A DNA stretch of 64,000 nt from UBA7657 sp049652985 (lineage in GTDB: Bacteria; Pseudomonadota; Alphaproteobacteria; Micavibrionales; Micavibrionaceae). The notes under the pieces are model-generated. The model worked only from the letters and a program-made list of their open reading frames with translations, ran no database searches and had not been told where the DNA came from. Positions 1 to 7,553 of the stretch are shown here, in pieces; the stretch's first letter is position 1, and each line of letters begins with the position of its first letter. The DNA is taken from assembly GCA_049652985.1 (NCBI GenBank), contig JBASFK010000002.1:496001-560000 (forward strand). The letters are read 5' to 3'. The position numbers and the translations under genes are program-made.

Positions 1-431
1 TTCTGAACAATCCAAAATTAGAGGTCATAACCCCTGCACATCAATTGCGCTGGGAAGACTTAGACGCATTAAGAGAGCGAAAAAAAGAGACTCCACTCAG
101 CGGCACTACTTGTATCCGGGGTACGGACGGATTTGCATTATGGTTCTCAAAAAACATTATCCCTTCTATTCGAGATGAAAAAAAATTGCGCGCAACAGAT
201 GAGAAATCTCCTGTTTGGCTACACATGGGAATCTATGGATACAAGCCAGAAACGTTGGAAAAATTTACTAATTTAAAACAAGGACGCTTTGAAGTTTATG
301 AAGGCCTGGAACAATTAAGATTCCTTGAAAATAAGATTCCTGTATATGTCGCAGACGTTCATGCTCCATTAGCAAAAATTCACTCCGGCATCGACTCGCC
401 CGAAGACCTCGAGCGCGTTCAGAAATCATGA
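1..431 (+). CDS. kdsB: 3-deoxy-manno-octulosonate cytidylyltransferase, C-terminal part (partial at window edge)
   Basis: This is the 3' end of a gene whose start lies before the window; the frame is open from position 3. The visible ~142 residues carry the family's C-terminal signature: the HMGIYGYKPETLEKF segment, then EGLEQLRFLENKIPV and a closing SPEDLERVQ. These match the CMP-KDO synthetase C-terminus. The enzyme activates KDO with CTP for lipopolysaccharide inner core synthesis in the cytoplasm. The DNA is visibly AT-richer than the next gene, especially in the first 350 bases. The stop overlaps the start of the following phosphatase by four bases (ATGA), so the two are probably co-translated. 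Confidence 0.9.
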   Translation, partial: LNNPKLEVITPAHQLRWEDLDALRERKKETPLSGTTCIRGTDGFALWFSKNIIPSIRDEKKLRATDEKSPVWLHMGIYGYKPETLEKFTNLKQGRFEVYEGLEQLRFLENKIPVYVADVHAPLAKIHSGIDSPEDLERVQKS

Positions 432-1042
432 CCACGCTCATCATCGCCCGCCATGGAAACACATTCGAAGCGGGCGAGACGCCACGTCGCGTCGGGGCAC
501 GCACCGACATCCCGCTGACCGAAGCAGGCCGCGAGCAGGCCCGGGCCATCGGGCGCTACCTGAAAGAACACAGGCTCATCCCCGATGTCATTTATTCCTC
601 TGCGCTGCAGCGTGCACAGGAAACCGCGAAAATCGCGGTGAAGGAATCCGGCGTGTCCAATCCCGTTTTCACGTTAGACATCTTCAACGAGATCGATTAC
701 GGACCCGACGAAAACAAAACCGAGCAGGACGTCATTGCCCGCATCGGCGCCGCGGCGATCGAAAACTGGGACAGGTACGGCACGATGCCGCCGGGCTGGA
801 ACGCCGACACATCCGAAATCATTTCAAACTGGAAAAATTTCGCCGAAACAGCCCGTGCCCATGACGACAATGAAACCATCCTCGTCGTCACCTCGAACGG
901 CATCGCCCGCTTCGCGCCGCATATCACGGGCGACTTTGAATCCTTTTGCAAAAACCACGGGCTGAAGCTCTCCACCGGCTCTCTCGCGATCTTCGAATAT
1001 AAAAACGGCTGGGTCTTAAAAGGCTGGAATATCAAGCCTTAA
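428..1042 (+). CDS. histidine phosphatase family protein (phosphoglycerate mutase-like)
   Basis: The 204-residue protein opens with LIIARHGNTFEAGE, the RHG phosphohistidine motif of the histidine phosphatase superfamily. It continues with SSALQRAQETA, the second conserved arginine block. A TSNGIARFAPH segment stands where the family normally has the second catalytic histidine (usually a GHG-like motif), so that position is not clear. The substrate cannot be told from sequence: phosphosugars, phosphoglycerate and nucleotides are all possible. Its start overlaps the kdsB stop by four bases, which suggests a link to sugar-phosphate or KDO metabolism, but this is inference. Confidence 0.8.
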   Translation: MTTLIIARHGNTFEAGETPRRVGARTDIPLTEAGREQARAIGRYLKEHRLIPDVIYSSALQRAQETAKIAVKESGVSNPVFTLDIFNEIDYGPDENKTEQDVIARIGAAAIENWDRYGTMPPGWNADTSEIISNWKNFAETARAHDDNETILVVTSNGIARFAPHITGDFESFCKNHGLKLSTGSLAIFEYKNGWVLKGWNIKP

Positions 1043-1059
1043 TCCGGTAAAAGAGACTC

Positions 1060-2160
1060 ATGGCCTCTTATATTTTCCGCCGCCTGCTGCTTATGCTCCC
1101 GACCCTGTTCGGCATCCTGCTGATCAGCTTCATTATCATCCAGTTCGTGCCCGGCGGGCCGGTCGAGCGCATGATCGCGCAGCTGCAGGGCCATGGCGGC
1201 GACGCCACCTCGCGCTTTACGGGCGGGGCAGGCGATATGGCCTCCGGCTCGATGCAGAGCGCCATCGGCCAGTCCTCGAAATACCGCGGCGCGCAAGGCC
1301 TCGATCCTGAATTCATCAAGGAGCTGGAGGCGCTCTACGGCTTCGACAAACCCGCGCATGAGCGTTTCCTGATCATGCTGAAGAATTACGCGCGGTTCGA
1401 CCTCGGCGAGAGTTACTACCGTGACACCAGCGTCATCGGCCTCGTGCTTGAGAAAATGCCGGTTTCGATTTCTCTAGGCCTGTGGTCAACGCTCATCATC
1501 TACCTCGTTTCCATCCCGCTCGGCATTAAAAAAGCCGTGCGCGACGGCACCGCGTTCGATTTCTGGACCTCGGCGGCGATTTTCTTCGGCTACGCCATTC
1601 CCGCCTTCATGTTCGCGATTCTTTTGATTGTTCTGTTCGCGGGCGGGCGCTATTTCGACATCTTCCCATTGCGCGGCCTTATATCGGATAATTGGCGCGA
1701 GATGAGCTGGCCGCAGCTCGCTCTCGATTACGCCTGGCACATGGTGCTGCCGGTTCTCGCCATGGTCATTCACGGTTTTGCCAGCCTTACCCTGCTCACG
1801 AAAAATTCCTTCATGGATGAAATCAACAAGCAATATGTCCTGACCGCGCGCGCCAAGGGCCTGTCGGAGAAGCAGGTGCTCTACGGCCACATCTTCAGGA
1901 ACGCGATGCTGATCGTGATCGCTGGCTTCCCCGCCGCATTCATCCACATCTTCTTCACAGGCGCGCTGCTGATCGAGGTGATTTTCTCGCTGGATGGTTT
2001 GGGACTGCTCGGCTATGAGAGCATCATGAACCGCGATTACCCGGTCGTGCTCGGCACGCTTTATATATTCGCGCTGATCGGCCTGCTGATGACGCTGGTG
2101 CGCGACGTCGTCTATGTCCTCGTCGATCCGCGCATTGATTTCGAAGCGCGGGCGGTATGA
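1060..2160 (+). CDS. yejB: microcin C/peptide ABC transporter permease YejB
   Basis: This 366-residue inner-membrane permease is close to the usual YejB length. The N-terminus (YIFRRLLLMLPTLFGILLIS) is the typical first membrane segment of DppB/YejB permeases. The long periplasmic insert after PGGPVERMIAQLQG, rich in Gly and Ser, is characteristic of YejB rather than DppB. The coupling loop near residues 250-290 (TARAKGLSEKQVLYGHIFRNA) is the EAA-type motif that contacts the ATPase. Its stop overlaps the yejE start by four bases. The partner ATPase yejF lies about 10 kb downstream, and no yejA-like binding protein gene is in the window. Confidence 0.93.
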   Translation: MASYIFRRLLLMLPTLFGILLISFIIIQFVPGGPVERMIAQLQGHGGDATSRFTGGAGDMASGSMQSAIGQSSKYRGAQGLDPEFIKELEALYGFDKPAHERFLIMLKNYARFDLGESYYRDTSVIGLVLEKMPVSISLGLWSTLIIYLVSIPLGIKKAVRDGTAFDFWTSAAIFFGYAIPAFMFAILLIVLFAGGRYFDIFPLRGLISDNWREMSWPQLALDYAWHMVLPVLAMVIHGFASLTLLTKNSFMDEINKQYVLTARAKGLSEKQVLYGHIFRNAMLIVIAGFPAAFIHIFFTGALLIEVIFSLDGLGLLGYESIMNRDYPVVLGTLYIFALIGLLMTLVRDVVYVLVDPRIDFEARAV

Positions 2161-3182
2161 CCCTCTCCCCCCTCACCCGCCGCCGCATTGCCCAGTTCCG
2201 CGCCAATCACCGCGGCTACTGGAGCCTGTGGTTTTTCATGGTGCTGTTTATCATTGCACTCAGCGCGAATCTCGTTGCCAACGACAAGCCCATCGTCATC
2301 AGCTATGACGGCGGCATTTATTTCCCGGTGCTGAAGGCCTACCCCGAAACAATTTTCGGCGGCGAGTTCGAGACCGAGGCCGATTACCGCGACCAGTTCG
2401 TCGCCGACCTCATCAACGCCAAAGGCTGGATGCTCTGGCCGCCGATCCGCTATTCCTATGACACCATCAATTACAACCTCACACGCCCCGCGCCTTCGCC
2501 GCCGACGCGCGACAATATCTTCGGCACAGACGACCAGGGGCGCGACGTCGCCGCGCGCGTGATTTACGGATTCCGGATTTCTGTCCTGTTCGGCCTCACC
2601 CTCACACTCGTCAGCTCCATCATCGGCGTCGCGGCGGGCGCGGTGCAGGGCTATTACGGCGGCGCGCTTGACCTCTCCATGCAGCGCGTGATCGAGGTCT
2701 GGGGCTCGATGCCCTCGCTTTATATCCTCATCATCTTCTCGGCGATGTTCGTGCCGGGCTTTTGGACTCTGCTCCTGATCCTCCTCCTGTTCTCGTGGGT
2801 AAGCCTCGTGGACGTTGTGCGCGCCGAATTCCTCCGCGCCCGGAATTTCGATTATGTGCGGGCGGCAAACGCCCTCGGCGTGCCGAACGGCGTCATCATC
2901 CGCCGCCACGTCCTGCCCAACGCCATGGTGGCGACGCTGACCTTCATGCCGTTCATCCTCACGGGCTCGATCACCGCCCTTACCTCGCTCGATTTCCTCG
3001 GGCTTGGCCTGCCGCCGGGCTCGCCGTCTCTGGGGGAGCTTCTGGCGCAGGGTAAAAACAACCTGCAGGCGCCATGGCTCGGCATCGCCGCCTTCGCCTC
3101 GCTGGCGCTGATGCTCACGCTCCTTACCTTCATCGGCGAGGCCGTGCGCGACGCCTTCGATCCCCGCAAAACGAATCTCTAG
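2157..3182 (+). CDS. yejE: microcin C/peptide ABC transporter permease YejE
   Basis: The 341-residue second permease of the Yej importer. It has an N-terminal cytoplasmic segment rich in arginine, a first membrane helix (residues ~20-40), and a long periplasmic loop including IRYSYDTINYNL, as in YejE/DppC proteins. It then has the core permease domain with GTDDQGRDVAARVIYGFRIS and the EAA loop ANALGVPNGVIIRRHVLPNA. It ends in the conserved FIGEAVRDAFDPRK tail. It is translationally coupled to yejB. The gene ends only ten bases before the -35 element of the arginine promoter, leaving no room for a separate yej terminator. Confidence 0.93.
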   Translation: MTLSPLTRRRIAQFRANHRGYWSLWFFMVLFIIALSANLVANDKPIVISYDGGIYFPVLKAYPETIFGGEFETEADYRDQFVADLINAKGWMLWPPIRYSYDTINYNLTRPAPSPPTRDNIFGTDDQGRDVAARVIYGFRISVLFGLTLTLVSSIIGVAAGAVQGYYGGALDLSMQRVIEVWGSMPSLYILIIFSAMFVPGFWTLLLILLLFSWVSLVDVVRAEFLRARNFDYVRAANALGVPNGVIIRRHVLPNAMVATLTFMPFILTGSITALTSLDFLGLGLPPGSPSLGELLAQGKNNLQAPWLGIAAFASLALMLTLLTFIGEAVRDAFDPRKTNL

Positions 3183-3191
3183 ACAAAAAGT

Positions 3192-3220
3192 TTGACAAAA
3201 CCGGCCCTTTGCCGCTTTAT
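3192..3220 (+). promoter_or_regulatory. sigma70-type promoter of the arginine operon
   Basis: A perfect TTGACA (3192-3197) is followed by a 17-base spacer and CTTTAT (3215-3220). The expected start of transcription, about seven bases after the -10, falls on the A of the ATG at 3227. The leader-peptide message would therefore be leaderless. This is read directly from the sequence; activity is inferred. Confidence 0.7.
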
Positions 3221-3226
3221 GGCCCT

Positions 3227-3274
3227 ATGACAAACACAGGCATCGCAACCACCAGCCGCCGACGTACCCGCTAG
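3227..3274 (+). CDS. arginine leader peptide (15 codons, attenuator)
   Basis: A short reading frame of 15 codons encodes MTNTGIATTSRRRTR. Four of the last five codons are arginine (CGC, CGA, CGT, then ACC, CGC), just before a TAG stop. It lies between the promoter at 3192-3220 and the arginine biosynthesis genes, and its last codons form one arm of a terminator-like hairpin. This is the architecture of a ribosome-mediated attenuation leader, as known for trp, his, leu and ilv operons. No Shine-Dalgarno sequence precedes the ATG, and the predicted transcript starts at or next to the A, as reported for the leaderless TrpL of Sinorhizobium. That it senses arginyl-tRNA is inference. Confidence 0.75.
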   Translation: MTNTGIATTSRRRTR

Positions 3275-3295
3275 ACCTTCAAAGCGGGCGTTTTT
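3263..3295 (+). terminator. attenuator hairpin overlapping the leader-peptide Arg codons
   Basis: CCCGCT (3267-3272) can pair with AGCGGG (3283-3288). CG at 3263-3264 can extend the stem to CG at 3289-3290, with two bases bulged, and five T residues follow (3291-3295). The left arm is made of the last leader codons and stop, so a ribosome paused on the arginine codons would hide it. A second, weaker hairpin (ACCC 3336-3339 with GGGT 3345-3348) is followed by CTATTTT. The segment around 3286-3296 could pair with GAAACCCC (3333-3340) as an alternative. Which hairpin terminates in vivo cannot be settled by eye. Confidence 0.6.
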
Positions 3296-3408
3296 CCTTG
3301 TCATTTTTCAGCCAGTAAAAATAGTTCGTTTTGAAACCCCTGCAGGGTCTATTTTGCCTTGCAAGCCGTTGAAAACCATTGCATGAATCAGTTTTTGAGA
3401 ATGACGAA

Positions 3409-4443
3409 ATGAAAAAAGTAGAACTCGATAAAATCAGCTCGGTGACCAGGAACCTGAACCTTGGCTATCACGAGGACGTCACCCGCCGGGTCAGCACCGA
3501 AATGGGCACGGTCCTGGCCGCCCAGGTGCTGCAGGACAAGTCGATCTATAACGAGCTCGAGCTGCCCACGGGCCGCCTGTCGAAGCTGAAAAAAGACGAC
3601 ATCATCGCCGTGGCGCTGGGCGAGCGCGCCGCGCTGAAAGGTTTCGCCGGTCACCTGCCCAAAAGCCTCAAGGCCGACGACGTCATCCACCTTCTCAATC
3701 TCGGCGGCGTGGCGGGCGTGTGTACCTCCGCCAACGTGCATGAAGTGGGCGAGCCTTTAAGAATTCGTGTTCTCGGCGGCATCGCGCGCGAAGGGAAACT
3801 TCTCAATATCGGCCACGCGAAAAAATTCGAGCCTGCGAACGACCTGACCAACGATATTCCCCTGATCATCACCACCGGTTCCTCAATGGATTCCGGCAAG
3901 ACGACTGTCGCCTCCGAAGTCATCAAGACCCTGCACCGCATCGGCATGCGGCTGGCGGGCGCGAAGGTCACGGGTGTCGGCGCCATGCGCGACCTGTACA
4001 AGATGGAGGATTACGGCGTTTACGAATCCGTCTCCTTCGTCGATTGCGGCATCCCCTCCACCGCCAACGTGTCCGACGACATGATGGTGAAAGTCGCCAA
4101 AGGCGCGCTCAATTATTTCACCGCCTCGCAACCTGACGCGATCATCGTCGAATTCGGCGACGGCATATTGGGCCGTTACGGCGTCATGCCGATCCTGAAA
4201 GACCCGCAGATCCAGAAAAACGTGCGCCTGCATATCGGCTGCGCGCGCGACCCCGTCGGCGCGATCAAGCTGGCCGAAGACTGCGCGAAAATTGGCCTGC
4301 CGCTCGACATCATCTCCGGCCCTGTCACTGACAACGAAGTCGGCAAGGAAATCATCAAGGAGGCCACGGGCCTCATGACCTACAACGCGTTCAGCCCGCG
4401 CAACGACTGGCTGGACCTCGTCATCGCGCGGTGGGCGGTATGA
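3409..4443 (+). CDS. P-loop protein distantly resembling DUF1611/DgcN, first gene of the arginine operon
   Basis: A 344-residue cytoplasmic protein that I do not recognise as a named family. The N-terminal half (to about residue 145) is a beta-rich domain with LSKLKKDDIIAVALGERAALKGF and NLGGVAGVCTSAN. The C-terminal half is a P-loop NTPase-like domain with the Walker A-type motif TTGSSMDSGKTT, then GAKVTGVGAMRD, FVDCGIPST and PDAIIVEFGDGILGRYGV. Motif order resembles DUF1611 proteins, whose member DgcN is reported as a D-glutamate N-acetyltransferase; the similarity is by eye and weak. ATG at 3409 is preferred over TTG at 3379. Its stop overlaps the argC start (ATGA), tying it to arginine synthesis. 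Confidence 0.6.
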   Translation: MKKVELDKISSVTRNLNLGYHEDVTRRVSTEMGTVLAAQVLQDKSIYNELELPTGRLSKLKKDDIIAVALGERAALKGFAGHLPKSLKADDVIHLLNLGGVAGVCTSANVHEVGEPLRIRVLGGIAREGKLLNIGHAKKFEPANDLTNDIPLIITTGSSMDSGKTTVASEVIKTLHRIGMRLAGAKVTGVGAMRDLYKMEDYGVYESVSFVDCGIPSTANVSDDMMVKVAKGALNYFTASQPDAIIVEFGDGILGRYGVMPILKDPQIQKNVRLHIGCARDPVGAIKLAEDCAKIGLPLDIISGPVTDNEVGKEIIKEATGLMTYNAFSPRNDWLDLVIARWAV

Positions 4444-5435
4444 TCAAGGCGTCGATTATAGGCATAACGGGTTATACGGGGCTGGAGTTGCTCCGACTTT
4501 TGCTCGCGCACCCGGAAGTCGAGATCAAATATCTCACCTCCCGCCAGCACAGAAGCGAGCCGATCGGGAATATCTACCCGCACCTCGCGCATCTGAACCT
4601 GAAAATCACTAACGCCGCGCAGGATATCGTTGCGAAGAACAGCGACGTGGTTTTTCTTTGCCTGCCGCACAAAACCGCACAGGACGTTGTCGCCGAACTG
4701 CATGGAAAGACAAAACTTATAGACCTCTCCGCCGATTTCCGGCTGGACGACGCCGCAACCTACAAAAAATATTACGAGGAGCACAAATATCCCGCCCTCC
4801 TCAAAAAAGTCGTCTACGGCGCGCCGGAAGTAGGCTACACCGCCTCGATCAAGAAAGCCTCGACGGTCGCGAATCCCGGCTGCTTCGCCTTCCTCGGCCA
4901 GCTCCTGCTCTATCCTTTCAAGGACAACATCAAACAGGCCGATATTTTCGCGGTCACGGGCTCGAGCGGCGCTGGAAAATCGCCGGGCGAGGGCACGCAC
5001 CACCCCGTGCGCAACCACAACATGAAAAGCTACAACATCAACAAGCATCGCCATATCCCGGAAATCACCCGGAGCGCGGGCATCACGGAAAAGCAGCTTA
5101 ATTTCGTGCCGACCTCCGGCCCGTTCACACGTGGCATCTTCGCGCAGGCTTTCGTGACGCTGAAGAAAAAAACCGACATCGCGACTGCCGTGAAAAAGGC
5201 CTACGGCAAGGCGCCATTTGTCCGCATTCAGAATGAAGTCGCGCTGGCCAATATCGTCGGCTCGAATTTCGTCGATCTCAGCTTCACCGAGGGCACCGAC
5301 GGTAAAATTCTCGTGCAGGGCGCGCTCGATAACATCGTCAAAGGCGCGGGCGGCAGCGCCGTCCAGAATATGAATTTAATGTTTGGCTTGAAAGAGACGG
5401 AAGGGCTGATCAATCTCGCCCCCCTCTACCCGTAA
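4440..5435 (+). CDS. argC: N-acetyl-gamma-glutamyl-phosphate reductase
   Basis: A 331-residue enzyme that reduces N-acetylglutamyl phosphate to the semialdehyde with NADPH, the third step of arginine synthesis. The N-terminal Rossmann motif is GITGYTGLELLRLL. The catalytic cysteine lies in STVANPGCFA near residue 143, and GAGKSPGEGTHHPVRNHN and GPFTRGIFAQAF follow as in type 1 ArgC proteins. The ATG at 4440 overlaps the upstream stop; an in-frame GTG nine bases earlier is less likely. It is followed after ten bases by argB. Confidence 0.95.
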   Translation: MIKASIIGITGYTGLELLRLLLAHPEVEIKYLTSRQHRSEPIGNIYPHLAHLNLKITNAAQDIVAKNSDVVFLCLPHKTAQDVVAELHGKTKLIDLSADFRLDDAATYKKYYEEHKYPALLKKVVYGAPEVGYTASIKKASTVANPGCFAFLGQLLLYPFKDNIKQADIFAVTGSSGAGKSPGEGTHHPVRNHNMKSYNINKHRHIPEITRSAGITEKQLNFVPTSGPFTRGIFAQAFVTLKKKTDIATAVKKAYGKAPFVRIQNEVALANIVGSNFVDLSFTEGTDGKILVQGALDNIVKGAGGSAVQNMNLMFGLKETEGLINLAPLYP

Positions 5436-5445
5436 GGAAAAGACA

Positions 5446-6357
5446 ATGGCACGGAAAAAACCTAATTTCTTCATCGACGCTTTCTACGAAAGCAAGTTCA
5501 AGGACAGCCTGTTCGTCGTGAAGGCCGGCGGCAAGATCGTCGAGGACCGCAAAATTCTCGACAATTTGATCTCGAACATTCGTGATCTTTCACTGCACGG
5601 GATTAAAATCCTGCTGATCTACGGTCACGGTCGCGCCGTCGATGAAAAGCTCGAACAACGCAAAATTCCCGTCAACAAGGTTGAAGGCCGCCGCGTCACC
5701 GACGCCGCGACGCTGGAAGTCATCCAGGAAGTCGTCGGCGGCACGCTCTCGCTCAACATCGCCAGCTCCATGGCCAAGCATAATGTTGAAGGCATTTCGC
5801 TGAACGCCATTCCGCATGACTGGATGAAAATCGAATCCCGCGCGAAAAAGCCGATCGATTACGGTTTCGTCGGCGACGTCAAATCCGTCGAGAGCCGCCC
5901 AGTCGCCCGTATGTTCCGCGTCGCCAATTTTGTCGCCTGCTCCTGCGTCGGCATCACACCCGAAGGCCAGGTCCTGAACATCAATGCCGACACAATCGCG
6001 ACGCAGCTTGCCATCGGGGCAAAGGCGCATAAATTGATATTCCTGTCCGACGTCGACGGCGTGCAGATCGAGGGCAAAAACGCCGATGTCATCACCGCGC
6101 AGGAAATCCCCGGCCTGATCAAAAACGGCATCGCCACCGGCGGCATGAAGGTCAAGCTTGAGAACTGCCTCGCGGCGCTCGAGGGCGGCGTGCGGCGCAT
6201 TCATCTCATCAACGGCCTGCGCGAGGACGCGCTGAAGAAGGAAATTTATGAATCGGTCGGCCCCGGCACCATGCTGTTCCACGAATCCGAGCGCGCATCG
6301 TACGCCAACGAGGTCGAGGCGCAGAAAGTAATCGAGAGACAAGGGAAGAGAGTATGA
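5446..6357 (+). CDS. argB: acetylglutamate kinase, divergent glycine loop
   Basis: A 303-residue amino acid kinase family protein placed between argC and argD, the expected position of ArgB (phosphorylates N-acetyl-L-glutamate with ATP). It shows KAGGK at the N-terminus, NINADTIATQLA, LIFLSDVDGV and GGMKVKLENCLAAL, all typical. The substrate-binding loop that usually reads HGGG is YGHGRAVDEKL here, which is unusual. The protein also has an N-terminal extension (RKKPNFFIDAFYESKFKD) like that of arginine-inhibited kinases, so feedback inhibition is possible but not shown. It ends with a four-base overlap with argD. Confidence 0.88.
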   Translation: MARKKPNFFIDAFYESKFKDSLFVVKAGGKIVEDRKILDNLISNIRDLSLHGIKILLIYGHGRAVDEKLEQRKIPVNKVEGRRVTDAATLEVIQEVVGGTLSLNIASSMAKHNVEGISLNAIPHDWMKIESRAKKPIDYGFVGDVKSVESRPVARMFRVANFVACSCVGITPEGQVLNINADTIATQLAIGAKAHKLIFLSDVDGVQIEGKNADVITAQEIPGLIKNGIATGGMKVKLENCLAALEGGVRRIHLINGLREDALKKEIYESVGPGTMLFHESERASYANEVEAQKVIERQGKRV

Positions 6358-7553
6358 CCCAGAGCGCAAAAGACATCATCGCCGAAAGCGAAATACTGCT
6401 TATCAGTACATACACCGCGCAGCCGGTGGTCATGAGTCATGGCGAAGGCATCTATGCGTGGGACACCGACGGCAAGAAATATATCGATTTTGCCGCCGGA
6501 ATCGCCGTTGCTTCTTTAGGGCATGCACCGAAAGCTGTTCTCAAAACCATCAATGAACAAGCCGCGAAAATGATGACCTGCCAGGCTTCCTACGCCACCC
6601 TGCCGAAGCTTGAGGCCTCGCGCCTGCTGGTCAATAACAGCTGCTTTGATGAAGTGTTCTGGTGCAACAGCGGCACCGAGGCGGTCGAGGCCGCGCTGAA
6701 ACTCACGCGTAAATGGGCCTACGATAATAAATCGAAAGAGTGCAACGAATTCATATCGTTCAGAAAAAGTTTCCATGGCCGCACCTACGGTTCCGCCAGC
6801 GTCATGGAAAAGCGCCACAGCCAGCCGTTTTTTGCGCCCTATCTGCCCGGCGTGCATTTCGCCGAATTCAACGATCTTGAATCGGTTAAAGCGCTTGTCT
6901 CCGATAAAATCTGCGCGATCATCGTCGAGCCCGTACAGGGCGAAGGCGGCATCAAGGTCGCGGACAAGGAATTCATGCAGGGTTTGCGTGATCTTTGCGA
7001 CAAGAACAATATCGCGTTGATCTTTGACGAGGTACAGGCCGGCATGGGCCGCATCGGTCACCTTTTCGCCTATGAATATTTCGGCGTCGAGCCCGATGTC
7101 GGAACTTACGCCAAGGGCCTCGGCTCGGGCTTTCCCGTCGGCTGCATGATGGCGAAGAAAAAATTCGGCTCGGCTATTGTTGTTGGCACGCACGGCACCA
7201 CTTACGGCGGCAACCCGCTCGCCACCGCTGTCGCTGCGACAGTCGTGAAAGAAATGCTCAAACCCGGCTTTTTCGAATCCGTCCGCAAGACCGGGCAATA
7301 TTTCATGGAGGGGCTGAAAAAACTCCAGCGCGATTCCAATAAAATCACCGACATACGCGGTGCGGGCCTGCTGCTCGGCGTCGATACGACCATCGACATT
7401 AAAAAGCTCATCCGCGGTGCGCAGGATAACGGCCTGCTCACGACGCAGGCAGGCGACGCTACGCTTCGCATCACCCCGCCTTTGATCGTCACAGAAAAGC
7501 AGGCGCAGGACGCGATTGATGTTCTTGCAAAAACGCTGAAGGAACTCGATTAA
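6354..7553 (+). CDS. argD: acetylornithine aminotransferase
   Basis: A 399-residue class III PLP aminotransferase that converts N-acetylglutamate semialdehyde to N-acetylornithine. Seen features are WCNSGTEAVEAALKL (cofactor phosphate binding), FHGRTYGS, VEPVQGEGGI, IFDEVQAGMGR, and TYAKGLGSGFPVG with the PLP lysine. The C-terminal TTQAGDATLRITPPLIV is typical of ArgD/AstC. Length is normal. It overlaps argB by four bases and shares one base with argF, so translation is coupled through the operon. Confidence 0.95.
   Translation: MTQSAKDIIAESEILLISTYTAQPVVMSHGEGIYAWDTDGKKYIDFAAGIAVASLGHAPKAVLKTINEQAAKMMTCQASYATLPKLEASRLLVNNSCFDEVFWCNSGTEAVEAALKLTRKWAYDNKSKECNEFISFRKSFHGRTYGSASVMEKRHSQPFFAPYLPGVHFAEFNDLESVKALVSDKICAIIVEPVQGEGGIKVADKEFMQGLRDLCDKNNIALIFDEVQAGMGRIGHLFAYEYFGVEPDVGTYAKGLGSGFPVGCMMAKKKFGSAIVVGTHGTTYGGNPLATAVAATVVKEMLKPGFFESVRKTGQYFMEGLKKLQRDSNKITDIRGAGLLLGVDTTIDIKKLIRGAQDNGLLTTQAGDATLRITPPLIVTEKQAQDAIDVLAKTLKELD

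Noticed and set aside
3379..3408. TTG start ten codons upstream for the P-loop gene
   Set aside because: The extra residues (MHESVFENDE) look unlike the rest, and ATG 3409 is the more natural start, though its ribosome binding site is weak.
5590..7298. Long minus-strand frames opposite argB and argD
   Set aside because: They mirror the codon bias of the real genes and show no conserved motif.
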